This document shows positions 49,633 to 64,000 of a stretch of 64,000 bases of DNA, piece by piece. The position numbers and the translations under genes were made by a program. Each line of letters opens with the position of its first letter. Positions within the stretch are counted from its first letter, which is position 1. The stretch is from Oxyruncus cristatus (lineage: Eukaryota > Chordata > Aves > Passeriformes > Cotingidae): assembly GCA_013399855.1 (NCBI GenBank), contig VXAY01002814.1, positions 62,001 to 126,000 of the forward strand, given 5' to 3'. The notes beneath the pieces are model-generated. The model was not told the DNA's origin. It made no database searches and saw nothing but the letters and a program-made list of their open reading frames with translations.

Positions 49633-52600
49633 CCTGTTTTCCTTTCTAAACAATGTATGGGCTCAATGAAGATCCTTAGGTATTCATAATGAAGGCCTTG
49701 CTATACCTGAAGAACCCCAGAGAATGATGACTCCCTAGTTTTACCTCCTGTCCTCCCCTTATCACTTCCTTACCCTCACTTACTCTGTCACAGCTGAGCT
49801 TACTGCAGGGGTTTGGGACAAGTGCCGTGGTCCAGCTTCACAGAAGATTAACTTCCCAAAACGAGACTTTGCCATGTCTAGACCTCACATCCACTGTGGT
49901 CCTCAGACACCTCTTTCTTGGGCCTTGGAAGGGCTTTGCCCGTAATGCTCCCAGGGCCCTGAGCTTTGCCATGCCCAGGAGCAGAGCTCTCTCTAGATAG
50001 TAAAATGAGTTTATCAGTCTTTCTGTCTGTCAGTTACTTAAAACAGTCTTAGCATTCAGCAACCTCTAACGTAGACAGGTTTACTGCTCATTCCAGTGGA
50101 AACCATTCCTCCAGGATTCAGTGTGCACAAGGAGGCAACACACAGGGCTGGTTCCGCTGACTGCCCCCACCTCCTCTGCCCACCCAGTGAAAACCAGCTT
50201 GTGACTCACAAAGGCGTCCTGGTCTCCAGTGGTGTTTCTGGTTCCACACATCATTTGAGAAGGACAACAGTTGTTACAGATGGATGTTAGGAAAGACTGC
50301 TTCCCAAGGAGGCATTTCCTTTGCTGCTGACTGGCATGAGCTCCGTTACTTCCCATGCTCAGTGCTGTGGTTGCTGTTGCCTTAGAGACCAGCTGAAGAA
50401 GAATCTGTTTTTCCCAGGGACCAGGGGCTCCTACAGAACTGGTTGATGCTCATCCTTCCCCATTAACTCTTTCTGTTGTAGTCATTGGACACTACTGCCA
50501 GGCAAGCGAGCTGGTATGAGAGTGAGCATCAATTGCTTGTGCAGGGGCGAAAGCAGCAGCGACTGCAGGTCTGACCCTGGACTGCTGCTTGTGCCCTGCG
50601 GGAAGCGGGACAACACACACAGTGAGCAGGACGCCGGTGCACAATTGCTCCATCAGACTGACTCTCTTCTCAGGTAACATGTAAGACACCAGCTCCCCCT
50701 GCTTCTCTAACTCAGGGTACTTCCCAGAAACCCAAAGTCAAACCACTTGTTCACTGTGCCAAGTCTTGCCAGCACTTAGTCTGCAATGTAAAGGAATCCC
50801 ATTAGAAACTGTACCCAAAACATCAAAGAAACAGTGAATTTTGTAGTTTAATATGTCTGATTCAGCAAGCACTGTGGAGTCAGCTGTCTCCCTCAAAGCA
50901 CACAGCACATGGCCTTGATGTTTCTGTCTGAAAAGCACATCCATCTCCCCCTGCCTGCCCACAGGAAGAGATGCTCCCAAGGCTTTTAGGTCAGTTAGCA
51001 GGGACAAGCCCCACCTTATTAATCCAGCTGTGACACTACAAATCCGCACATCTCAGCCCCTGCTGCACTGGCTTGTGCTCTGCCTGGCAGTTTGCATACA
51101 AAATGTATATTCTTCAAACATATTCACAAATGTTAACCTGAAGCAGAATTTTTCTTTGCCTGTCAGCAAAGAACATCTGGGAATGATCAATCTCTCTTTC
51201 CACCTTGCCCAAATGTCTTCAGGGAGAAATTAATCTTTGAAGACATCTATATTAAAATCAAAAAAATGTTTCTGTAAGCTTGCTAAATTCAGTTAAGTTT
51301 TCCTGAGAAGAAAGCATAGGCGGGGAAAGGAATACATTCTTTCTGGGAGCAAAAGAATACAAATCCCTTTCCTTACTCTGCTGTTAGGTGCACGGCAAGG
51401 CCTCCATTGAGAAACAGAGGACCCCAGCATTGTAAATTCACATGTGCAATTAGCTCATATACAGCAGACTTTCTATTGCCTGTAGTGGGACTTATGCATA
51501 GCAGAACTTCATACGCATGTGTAGCTTCTTGCAGGAATGGATGCAGCATCTCCAAGCAGAAATGTTGCCTGTCTGGGAACCGATAATGATCAGTGCTGCA
51601 ATTTACTCTCACTCTCCTTCTCCACCATCCTTTGTACTTCATGTAAGAACCAGTGAATCAATTAATAGGAAAAAACCCGTCTAAGGTGAGTAAAAAGCTG
51701 ACTTTAGAAGGCCATACTGATGTGCTACCAAGAGCAGAAACACTGAATCCGGTGTGGTTTTCCCAGCAAGGTGTATTTTGGGGCAGAGTCTGGGGTGCCG
51801 TGCGTGCAGGGCCCCTCACTCAGAAAGGGTGTGCCTGCACAAATATTTCAGTTTGGATCAGGGGGTGGCTTATGAAATGACTTTCCCTACCAGCCTGGCA
51901 GACTCTGCTTTGGTTTTCAGAGTGCACCAGCTGGATTCCTTTCAGATGAAACTCAAACCAGAAGATGCACTCCAGGAGTGCATTTAATGGACTTGGACTG
52001 CATTGCTCCTGTGGGAGCAAAACCAAGCTGACCCACATCACGGACTAGTTCACCTTACAGGCACTCTCCTATTGTGCCAAATGACTTACGAACACAAATA
52101 TAGCCACATATTAAAGACCATCCTTCAGCATAATATCAGAAATAGAACCTATCACATATAGCTTCCCAAAAACCCTATAGTATTAACTAGGGGAGTCAAT
52201 AAACTTGCTTATTCGTAGGAAAACATAAGACCTACTAATTTAGCAAACAAAAGCCATATACAGTATAATTGAGAAAAAAACCCAAATGCTCAAGATGGAC
52301 TGACCACCTAAAATGGATTATTTCTTCCCAAGTGCCAGGAAAGCAAATTCCCCCAACACTAGTATTGCTGGTTCTTAATGCTCAAATGTGTGTATCCATA
52401 ATCTGGGATATAAACATAGTTCTGACTGAAAATCCTGTAGAGTTTCCCAGGAATTAGCGCTATTATTAAATGTGATAGTTTTTCAGGTTAATTTCTGCAG
52501 AATGCTATTAAAATCTAAGAGACTTTTGCAGAATGAGAAGGAAGAGCAAAAATCAGGGTCTACCACATATTCCCAATATAAAATGACTGATTCATTTAAG

Positions 52601-54648
52601 CCCCTTCACGTTATTTACTAAACTCTGCATTTCAGAGCAATCAATGAAGACAACTGAGTAACTCCCAGCATTATTGTTCTGCTGTAGCCAAAGCAGCATC
52701 AAGTGAAGTTTCCACCTACCATGGGGAATATCCAGCCCCTGGAAACATTTGCCCTTTAAGCAAATCACAGTAAGTATTTTCACAGTGAATAAGACCATTA
52801 TCCTTCAGCTTCATAAGTTGCCAAAATCCTGTGAAAAAATTAAATGAGGTCTTTTAATTAAAAGCCTAAACACATACAGTGGGTCAGTTCCATCTCTAGG
52901 ACCCCCATTGCTTCTCTCAAGTATAATGGTAGTTTCTTTTCATTCCTTCTGAATAGTCATGAGAAAAAAGTTGGCTTTAAGGGCTAATTTAACTTCTGAG
53001 TGAACTGCAGGGCCTGACTGTTAAATCCTGTCCAGAGTTACCCCAGTACAGCTGCAACACAATCCTCAGTATCAAGTCTGCTCCAAGGAAACTTGGACGC
53101 AGAGAACTGGAGCTGGTTCTGTGACCAGATAAACTGCTCTCAGAAATTATGTCTTTTGTTATAATTCTGTCATTTAGCTTAGAATTAGTTTGGGTTTTTT
53201 AAATGACTTTAAAGGCAAAACCTGAGGTAAATCACATTTTATAACTGCAAATACATCATCCTGAGCCATGTGCACTTGTGCTGACACACAAGCAGAGTCC
53301 CTGCTTTGTATGAACAAAACTACAAACCACACAACTGCTTGAGTGGGTCATATGCTTCCACAAAACGGAGAAGAAAGTTACGAGCTCTCTTGTTCAACTG
53401 CATGTTTTTTGCTGATTTCTACTGATTCACTAGTGCACTAAGTTTCCAGCACTGGCAGAAGGGCTAGTGGTGCTGGTTGCATCCCTGTCTTCCCTTCCAG
53501 CACTGTTTTAAAGCCAAAAGATCTGACAGGAATGGTGTGGGCTCAGCTGGCCTGGGGCATCCAATGGGCTGGGTCACCTTAGGGAAGGCACATTCCTGCC
53601 TTATTTTTGTAACCTTCTATGAAAGAAGGTTAGGAGTCCATGGTAAAATTACATAAATACAACTTTTCAAAGCCAATTCTTCCTCACTTTCTTATATTAC
53701 AGAAGTAAGCATTTTTCTTGAGTATTCTTAAATTTAAACCAACTGTAACTTCTGCAAGCTGATAAAACCCTTTTCCTTGGGTTTTTCTCTACTAAGTTAG
53801 AAATTTTGAAACTCAGTAATTGTCTGAAATATTAGCATGACATTTACCCATTCCTTATTTTCACATTGATTTTTCACTGCTTTGTTGAAGACAAACCCAT
53901 TTGACAAAACTGTGTGCCAAATAAGTTTTTTCATTATGATCCATCAATATAAGAACTATTTTTTCAAAGAGGAAGGATTATGGTATCTCCCTACACAGCA
54001 TTCAAAACTCATGTGAAATTTACAGTGTTTAAAAGCTGTTTAAAATGCCTTTGTCTAGAGCAAGATATCAAGAAAGCAAACAAATAGATGTGTACTGTTT
54101 CAACAGACACTTAATCAAGTATTAGAAAACTAGAAGCAAATTGGGGTCTGTGGTATAGAGCAGAGCTGCAGATTCAACAGGCACTGTGCCAGTGGGTAAC
54201 AAAAGCGCTCTCTGCTGGAGCAGCACGGCTGGAAAACCAGCAAACAGGGGATGCCAAAGCCAAATTACTGATCACAGGGCCTGTTTGCCCAGAGGTCTGG
54301 TGGGTGATTCTGCCAACCGGACAGTGCATCTTCCTGCCAGCTATATGATACTTTTCTGACTCAACAGCTGTCCCAAGATGGATGAGAATAGGCAGGGAAA
54401 TATGGGATCCCCCGCCGGGGCAGGGGACGATACACACCTGGGATCCTCACAAGGTCAGACTAGAGTTCATTTGTCGCTGGCTCTGAAGCATTCAAGGAGC
54501 CCCGAATTTAGAAACATACAGTCTGTATCAGGCAAGTCTCCCTGTTTCATCAGCACCGAAATCACTTCATGACATGGATTCCCCTTACTCTCATAGTACC
54601 AGGTTGAGGTGTCAGTTGTGCTTCTGTGGGGAAATAATGCAATGACTC

Positions 54649-54662
54649 TATTAATATTAATA
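54649..54662. repeat. 14-bp AT palindrome
   Basis: TATTAATATTAATA is its own reverse complement and is embedded in an AT-only stretch (tattaatattaatataataa). Confidence 0.8.
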
Positions 54663-57600
54663 TAATAATTCTATTGCATGTAACTCTGTGTTGTCTTATG
54701 TAAGCTTATGTGTTGCTTTATATAGATACTTTGAAAAAAATAAGTTTGCGACGTGTAAGCAGTACTTCATTACTATGTCAAAGATCGTGGCGACAGGGCT
54801 TATTTAAACTGTCAGAGAGATACAGCTTATTTACAAGTATCCAAGAGGCACTCACAAAGATGCCTGTGAGAACAAGCCACTAATAGTAAGCAAATCTTAG
54901 ATCTTGTACAAAACGTAGTACTCCTAACTATTAAAATAGTATGTTTTAAACAAGCCCTTGCCAATGCCAACTTCGTAACTACATTAAATAAAACAACCCT
55001 TTGAAACATTTCAGACAATATATAAGCTCTTAATCTCACAAAATACAGTTTTATCAGTCCTAAGAAAGGGATTACAACAGAACGTGACCCTTCTTCTAGA
55101 CCAGAAGCCTAACAGAGAAACTTTTTTTTTTTTTGTAAACCCCTTCCTTAGGGCTTTATTAAGTAGTTGTAATGCTTTCTACAAAATCAGTTAAATTAGT
55201 CTCTCACACTACCTGGGCTGGTTCTTTAAAATATCTCTCACCACCTTGTGTCAGAGGTTATTTTCTTAACAAAACTGACCATGTTCTGCTCCCAGCAGAA
55301 GGACTCCCCAGTGACTTTTGCTGGGATCCCGCTGCTGGCAGGGGTGTTGTTTGTTTGATGGGTTGGTTTGAGAAGAGTGTGGTAATCCTCTCCTGAGAAG
55401 TTCTGTGGTTTAATTCCCCATTACACTTTCCTGGGGCTATCCTGTGTTAATCCTGTATTTGTTTTCGTATCAGTCCATGTGCAGCAAGAAACATGTAGTA
55501 GCAGAAGTTATGGTAAGGAATGGGACATCAGTGTTCGATTCAAAGAAAAAGTTCACCTTGTTAGAAGACAATAAAACACAGACTTCTGGTGTTGCTGCTC
55601 ACAGCTACAGCAAAGCAAATACATGATTTATCTTTTGAGCTACCAAGACTAAAGCATTCTAAAGATGAAGACCACTTCATCTTCTAAATGAAGAGCCCTG
55701 ATAAAATTATTTGATAAGGACCAAAAATGTTTATCTCCATTCATTGAATTCACGGCATTCTTCTGTCAATCCAGCTCCACAGGTCCTGGCATCCCTGAAA
55801 ATTCCTGCTGTCTTCATAAGTGCCCTGAAGAAAATAGTTCAAAGGAACCAGCAGCACAAACCCATTCCAATCTCTGGCGTGACTCTGCCTTCCAGGTCCA
55901 ACGGATCTTTGCACATTTCTAACAGCGACACAAATTCTGTGGACCCCTCTCAAGATGATGTTGTTCATTTTGGTCTGTGATACTCTCAGCATGAAGAACT
56001 AGCTCAGTGGAATCTCTATCCCTCCATTATTCCCGCTATTTCTTGGTTCCTAATTATATGACTTATAAACTTCCAGAAAGCAGTCCACTGCTACCAGCAG
56101 GTTTGTCAGAGGAACAGAACTATTACCTGAGATTCCAGTATCCCACACGAAGCCTCCTGTGCAACGAGAACACTGTATTTCTTTTCAGCAGTTTTCTGTA
56201 TTTTGCCAACATTTTGCTCTACAGAAATCCTGCTTTTGTTTCAGTGTTGACATTTTGAGACAGCTGCAGACTGCCCAGCTAATTGCTGCCTCTTGGTGCA
56301 TCATTTGTTAAACTTCACCTCAGTCAAGGCATCCAGAAAACCCCCTCGGCAGTAATGGAATCAGATTTCTTAGCAAGGTGTCTCCATTTGCTCCAGAGTT
56401 TTCTAAACACATCCTATGCTAGTGTTTTTGAGAGTGTTTTCCCCTGTAACATTTGCCCTCCTGTGAGTTACAGAGAAGAGTCGCCATCTCCTCCCAAGCG
56501 TGCCCCGACAGCAGTTTCCTCTCAGTTGCTGCAGAGCAACTCGCCTGTCAACAAATTCACCTCTGTAGGGCACCAGTACCACTATGCTTTGCCCAGGCCT
56601 GATGGTTCCTGTGATTTTTTCCAGCTATTTAGAAACCAACCTTTCAGATTTTCCCAGTCTAACAAGTAGTTGCAGGTGTTCTTGAACAAAATGGAAATGC
56701 TGCACTGCTGTAGCCATTTCCAGGGGTCCCTTTCAACCGGTACAACCATTTATGCTTCAAGAACACACACTTCAGCTGTGATCACCTTCCATGCTTTTAA
56801 GACACAAACCATTTGTAAATGAATCAGCATTTCACCAGTCTCAGTATGTATCAGGAACAGGAACAGCAGTGTAACAGAGGGATGCCTTGCCACAACCTCT
56901 CTGTTAGCATTTTTGGGAGGAAGCACTGCCTGCCATAAAAGCCATTATCCTCAACAGATGTACTTCTATACTGATGTGAATTCTTCTTTCCCAGATCGTC
57001 CTTCCTTTCTTGGAAAGCCAAGTAACACAGCTACTATTGTGCCAGCATCTGGAAGCAAAAAAATGTGCTCACTGCAAATTACTTGCCTTCCAGACACCAT
57101 TTTCCCAATTTGGACAAATTTTTAAGAGAATTTCCTCAAATCAAACCCATATGCATTTTTTACTATCTTTTTTCCTGTTACACATAATGATCATAATCAG
57201 ATTTGATTAATCATAAAAACAGTAGAATGATGAGTTAACAGAGGACTAATTTTCAGAGGCAATCTTCCCCATTTGTCAGCAGGAGTGTGTGTTGACTCTC
57301 ACTGTCTTCTCTTGAAAGACAATCCAGGATAAACTGTTATATAGTTAGAGATTTTTTGAACACCCGTGCTATCAGTTTAAGTTTAGTTGCTGTTCACTCA
57401 CACCTTTCAAAAATCCTGACGCATAGAGTAGACATATTTTCATTGTTAGATGCCCAAACCTGAAGAAAACCTACAAGTCTATTTCTTGAAATCTTCTGAG
57501 TTGCATCAGAAGCTGCAGCACAACCACTTCTCTCACCACCTTCTCCTGAAGATGATGCACTGAAGCATCTCTACCAAACCCAACTTCCAGCTGCAGAACC

Positions 57601-59554
57601 AATCCATGCAGATAACTAAGCTTCAGACAGCCTCTCACAGCTTTGTTTCAGATGTCTTACTACAGAAGAAACAACATAGTTGTTTGTGTCATTTCTCCTG
57701 AATAAGGAAGCTGCCATGGTCACTGGTTACAATGAAGATTTCATCAACCTGTAAATAATGCAATTAATCATTCTTCTCACAGATTAGCCACACTGTTTTT
57801 CTCCTTGGAAATTGAGTATCAGATGGTATTAATTTAAGACAACTGGACACTTTGTATATCATATGATCTGAAAACAAAGGGAGTGATTGGCATGGTAACT
57901 TCCTGAGCTGCCCCGCAGAATACCAGAGCAAACAATACAAAAGCCTCCTTGGTCATAGCATTCATGGGAATGCATCCTATTTCCAGAGCTGGTGACATTA
58001 ACCTTCAGCTGTAATGCTCTTTAAGGAGCATTTCTCCAACAAACAGAACTATTTTATCACTTGAGAACTGAGCAGTCAATTAAACATTATGGATCATTTC
58101 ATGTAAAATCCTTCAAATTACAAGAAATGCTACCATTCATCCCACATAAACCTGAAATAAATTCTGTACCTATAGGATAGCAGAGGCGGATTTCTCAAGA
58201 AGTGTCTTGCTAGCCATGCTATAATCTGCAGCTCACTGCCTGGACACAAACCAACCCTCTGGGAAACTCACTGAACATCTGATTTTCGTATCTGAACAGG
58301 CCCTCTTGCTGCTATTCCCTACCCTCAGCTCTCTATGACTGCGACAGTATAAACACATCCCTTTTTAAAAAGGAGAAACCAGATTAGAGTGAGCCTTTTC
58401 TTTCAGAGGCTTCCCATTCAGCACTTCAAGTAAAACATCCTTCATTTCTTTGTAAACAAATCTCACAGAAACCATTTGATCTCAGGCAACCAGGACCCAG
58501 AGACCAGCTATCTGAATAGCTTGTGACACTCTGCATCCTGAAGTGGATGATGTAAGGCTTCAGCGCCTGCATGGAGACAGCTATTCCTGTAAGAGAACCA
58601 TTCTGATTTACATGGCAGTTTTTAGCGGAAGTTTCACACACTATTACTACAATGAAGAAGAATTTACATTAGCATTTTCAACAAAGCAAAGTAGGGGCAT
58701 ATATAATTTATCACCATCTCTCAACTCAACAAGATGCAGACATCCAAAGTTCCTGAATTGTCCTGCTACACTGGCTGCCCACCTAGTAAAAGCTCCACTT
58801 CAGCAAACAGTCATATTTGACTGTGGCATTTTTCTATATATTGAGGTTCAAAAGATTTTTTAAAAATCACTTAAAAATATTAACATCATATTAGCACATA
58901 TGCATACAAAATCTGTTCTGCTAAAGTAAAGCTAGTCCAAGACAGAAGGAAAAAACAAAAATGTTTACATTAAAAATTTAATTACATAAACTTCTATTCG
59001 TAGGCCCTAATCTCACTGAAGACTTCCTAAGGCACAGAATCTTTATATGAAAAGAAACCTAGAGCAACCCTTCCTTCAATCCAGTGCCAGCTGGTATCTT
59101 TTCATACACAGACTCAAAACTCCATGCAGCAGGATGCCACAAATGCAACACATACTGACTAGCACTTTTAGAATATTACCAACTGTTTGTACCAAAATAA
59201 AATCTGGCAGTAAAAACCATCACAGCTTTGTCATAATTTTCATCCACATAAATATCTAGATTCTGTTTTCTATTTCAGGAAGAATACATTAAATGTTTCA
59301 ATTCTTCCTGCATCACTTAGTCTCATAATTCATTGATGCAGATCCCATAACATAAAAAATATTTATAAAAATATTAAACTCCATTCTTAGGTCCCTTTTT
59401 TTTCAGATTGTAGTTTTATATTTATCTAAACAAAAAACCCGTGACGAATCTGTTGAGTCATACATCACTGAGTGGCAGAGAGTATAGAATTCATCTCTCT
59501 TATTCACCAGGCATGCAATGCAATATTTATACCGCAGATGTTTTCAAATGTGGT

Positions 59555-59560
59555 TTTATT
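59555..59560 (-). terminator. Candidate C1orf52 poly(A) signal
   Basis: TTTATT on the plus strand reads AATAAA on the minus strand, about 455 nt beyond the C1orf52 stop codon. Further 3' use is possible. Confidence 0.4.
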
Positions 59561-60015
59561 CCAGTGACCTATTTGCAGTCTATACATACATTTAAAAACA
59601 ACAATATGCATTCATATCACAGAACAGTACCTGAAAAAAATCTTTAGTATATACTCCTTTATAAAAGGTTTTGACAGAATGGAAAAGTCAGTCCAGAAAA
59701 ACTCATGTTACCAGGTTTCTTGATAAACAATTATGAAGCCCTGTAACCTCCGTGAGCTCAAGTATCCATCACAATGGATCCCTCTTTTAAATCCTCCTTT
59801 TAAATAAACAGGTTTAAATTTGGTCAGTAAACAAGTTTCTATCACAACACTGTCCATTTAATTTTGTGCTTTCCAAAAGGCAAGCATACTACAGAAATAA
59901 AATTCCCTACTCAACAGGAGAGAGAAATTCAGTAAACATGTATTTGTTTCCCATTCCAGCAGAGGAATCCAAGTTCACTGAAATTTTCATTATGTCTAAA
60001 TCCATCACACCCTGC

Positions 60016-63260
<3,245 letters not shown>

Positions 63261-63264
63261 AGAA

Positions 63265-63270
63265 TTTATT
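63265..63270 (-). terminator. Minus-strand poly(A) signal, possibly the 3' end of BCL10
   Basis: TTTATT reads AATAAA on the minus strand, with a GT-rich stretch at the expected downstream side. In the human order BCL10 lies next to C1orf52 in this orientation, so this may mark the BCL10 3' end. No BCL10 coding sequence is present in the window, so the assignment rests on synteny alone. Confidence 0.4.
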
Positions 63271-64000
63271 CCAAAAGTTGTGATAAAAATATTTGTACAA
63301 AATGCACGCTATAAACATTTGGTAGGATAATACATTCATTCAAGGTCTCAGGTCAGTAGCTCCCCAGGGAGTGGTCCCTGCAGGGTAGGCTTCCTGCAGG
63401 CTGCGTGCTGGGCGGGTGGCACACCCCAGTGTTAGGTGAGAGCTGCAAGGCAGCCTGCATGCTGAGCTGAGGCACTTTCTCTGTTAAGGCCAAGCTTGCT
63501 CACTCTCCTCCCTTTACAAGAATCCAGGAAGGGACCCAAACCTAAGCACAGCTCTTTACGTGGTTAAGTTGGCATTTAGACGAATCACTTTTTAGACCTC
63601 CCAAGTAAGTGCAACTACAGTTCAAGTTAATAGAAGAGAGGGATTTCAGCCTACCCTTAATTTCATGTTAGAAAGCAAAGTTTTGCTTGCATATTTAGGC
63701 ACTTAACTTCCAGAGTGCCATCTAATCCTGGCACTTTCACTGAAAAGCACTTTCACCGTCCTGACAGTCTATGACTGTAGATGCAGACAAGAAAAACAAG
63801 GATCCTTATAAACACATCGTTATCAGATGTAAGCTATTCATATACTCAGTATGGAGTGTAGTTGAACATTGCAGTTTATTTTAACCTACTTCCAAAACCA
63901 GAGTAGTAATGAAAAACAATTTATAGAGACTATATTGAGGTCCTGCAGATGGTCTGTCTCCACAAAAGGAGAGCAGTTGAGGAATATTACCTCAGTGTGA
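63271..64000 (-). other. Putative 3' UTR of BCL10 (synteny only)
   Basis: About 730 bp with no long open frame on the minus strand and no recognised repeat. It fits an extended 3' UTR whose coding exon lies beyond the window edge, but plain intergenic DNA cannot be excluded. Confidence 0.3.

Larger units (their letters stand above)
41441..59540. other. Gene desert between SYDE2 and C1orf52
   Basis: About 18 kb of mostly AT-rich sequence with no gene I can recognise. It contains a CR1 remnant near 43,221, a CAGA microsatellite at about 49,609-49,632, an AT palindrome at 54,649-54,662 and a 13-T run at 55,122-55,134. A cluster of open frames lies at 55,711-56,669. Regulatory elements or a lncRNA may be present, but the sequence alone does not show them. 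Confidence 0.55.

Noticed and set aside
50246..50330. CR1-like text (gatgttaggaaagactgctt)
   Set aside because: Too short and too diverged to call without a repeat library.
54600..54830. AT-rich stretch with a TATA-like sequence, considered as a solo LTR
   Set aside because: I could not find matching terminal TG/CA ends, a flanking target-site duplication or a primer-binding site.

Overview
This is a piece of a vertebrate nuclear chromosome, most probably from a bird. Short coding exons with canonical GT/AG borders are scattered through AT-rich introns. Two CpG-island promoters are present. Several degraded CR1 LINE 3' tails carry the avian-style ending (a 'gatcc..gggtcc.ttccaac' core followed by 'ttctgtgattctatg'-like text). 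The gene order DNAI3 - SYDE2 - C1orf52 matches, from memory, the block on human chromosome 1p22.3, where BCL10 follows. There are no prokaryotic, CRISPR, phage or viral features.

Layout. (1) 1-8,345: 3' half of DNAI3 (WDR63), plus strand. It encodes a WD-repeat intermediate chain associated with axonemal inner-arm dynein. Nine internal exons chain in a continuous frame for 305 codons. The coiled-coil tail after them does not chain cleanly. (2) 8,345-13,550: intergenic DNA between the convergent 3' ends of DNAI3 and SYDE2. (3) 13,550-41,440: SYDE2, minus strand, a C2-RhoGAP protein. Exons 2-7 are fully resolved (954 codons, all phases agree). Exon 1 is mostly lost in a run of N inside a CpG island. 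(4) 41,440-59,540: a gene desert of about 18 kb with no recognised gene. (5) 59,540-62,010: C1orf52, minus strand, complete in three exons (184 aa), with its own CpG-island promoter. (6) 62,010-64,000: non-coding, with one CR1 tail and, at about 63,265, a minus-strand poly(A) signal that is probably the 3' end of BCL10 by synteny.

The three genes are unrelated in function: cilia motility, Rho-GTPase control and a small nuclear-type basic protein. They are neighbours by conserved synteny, not by pathway. No clearly new biological system was found. The points most worth checking are the frame break and competing splice donor near the 3' end of DNAI3, the missing first exon of SYDE2, a 232-codon open frame antisense to a SYDE2 intron, and several perfect hairpins in SYDE2 introns. 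Comparisons with mammalian orthologues are from memory; no search was run.
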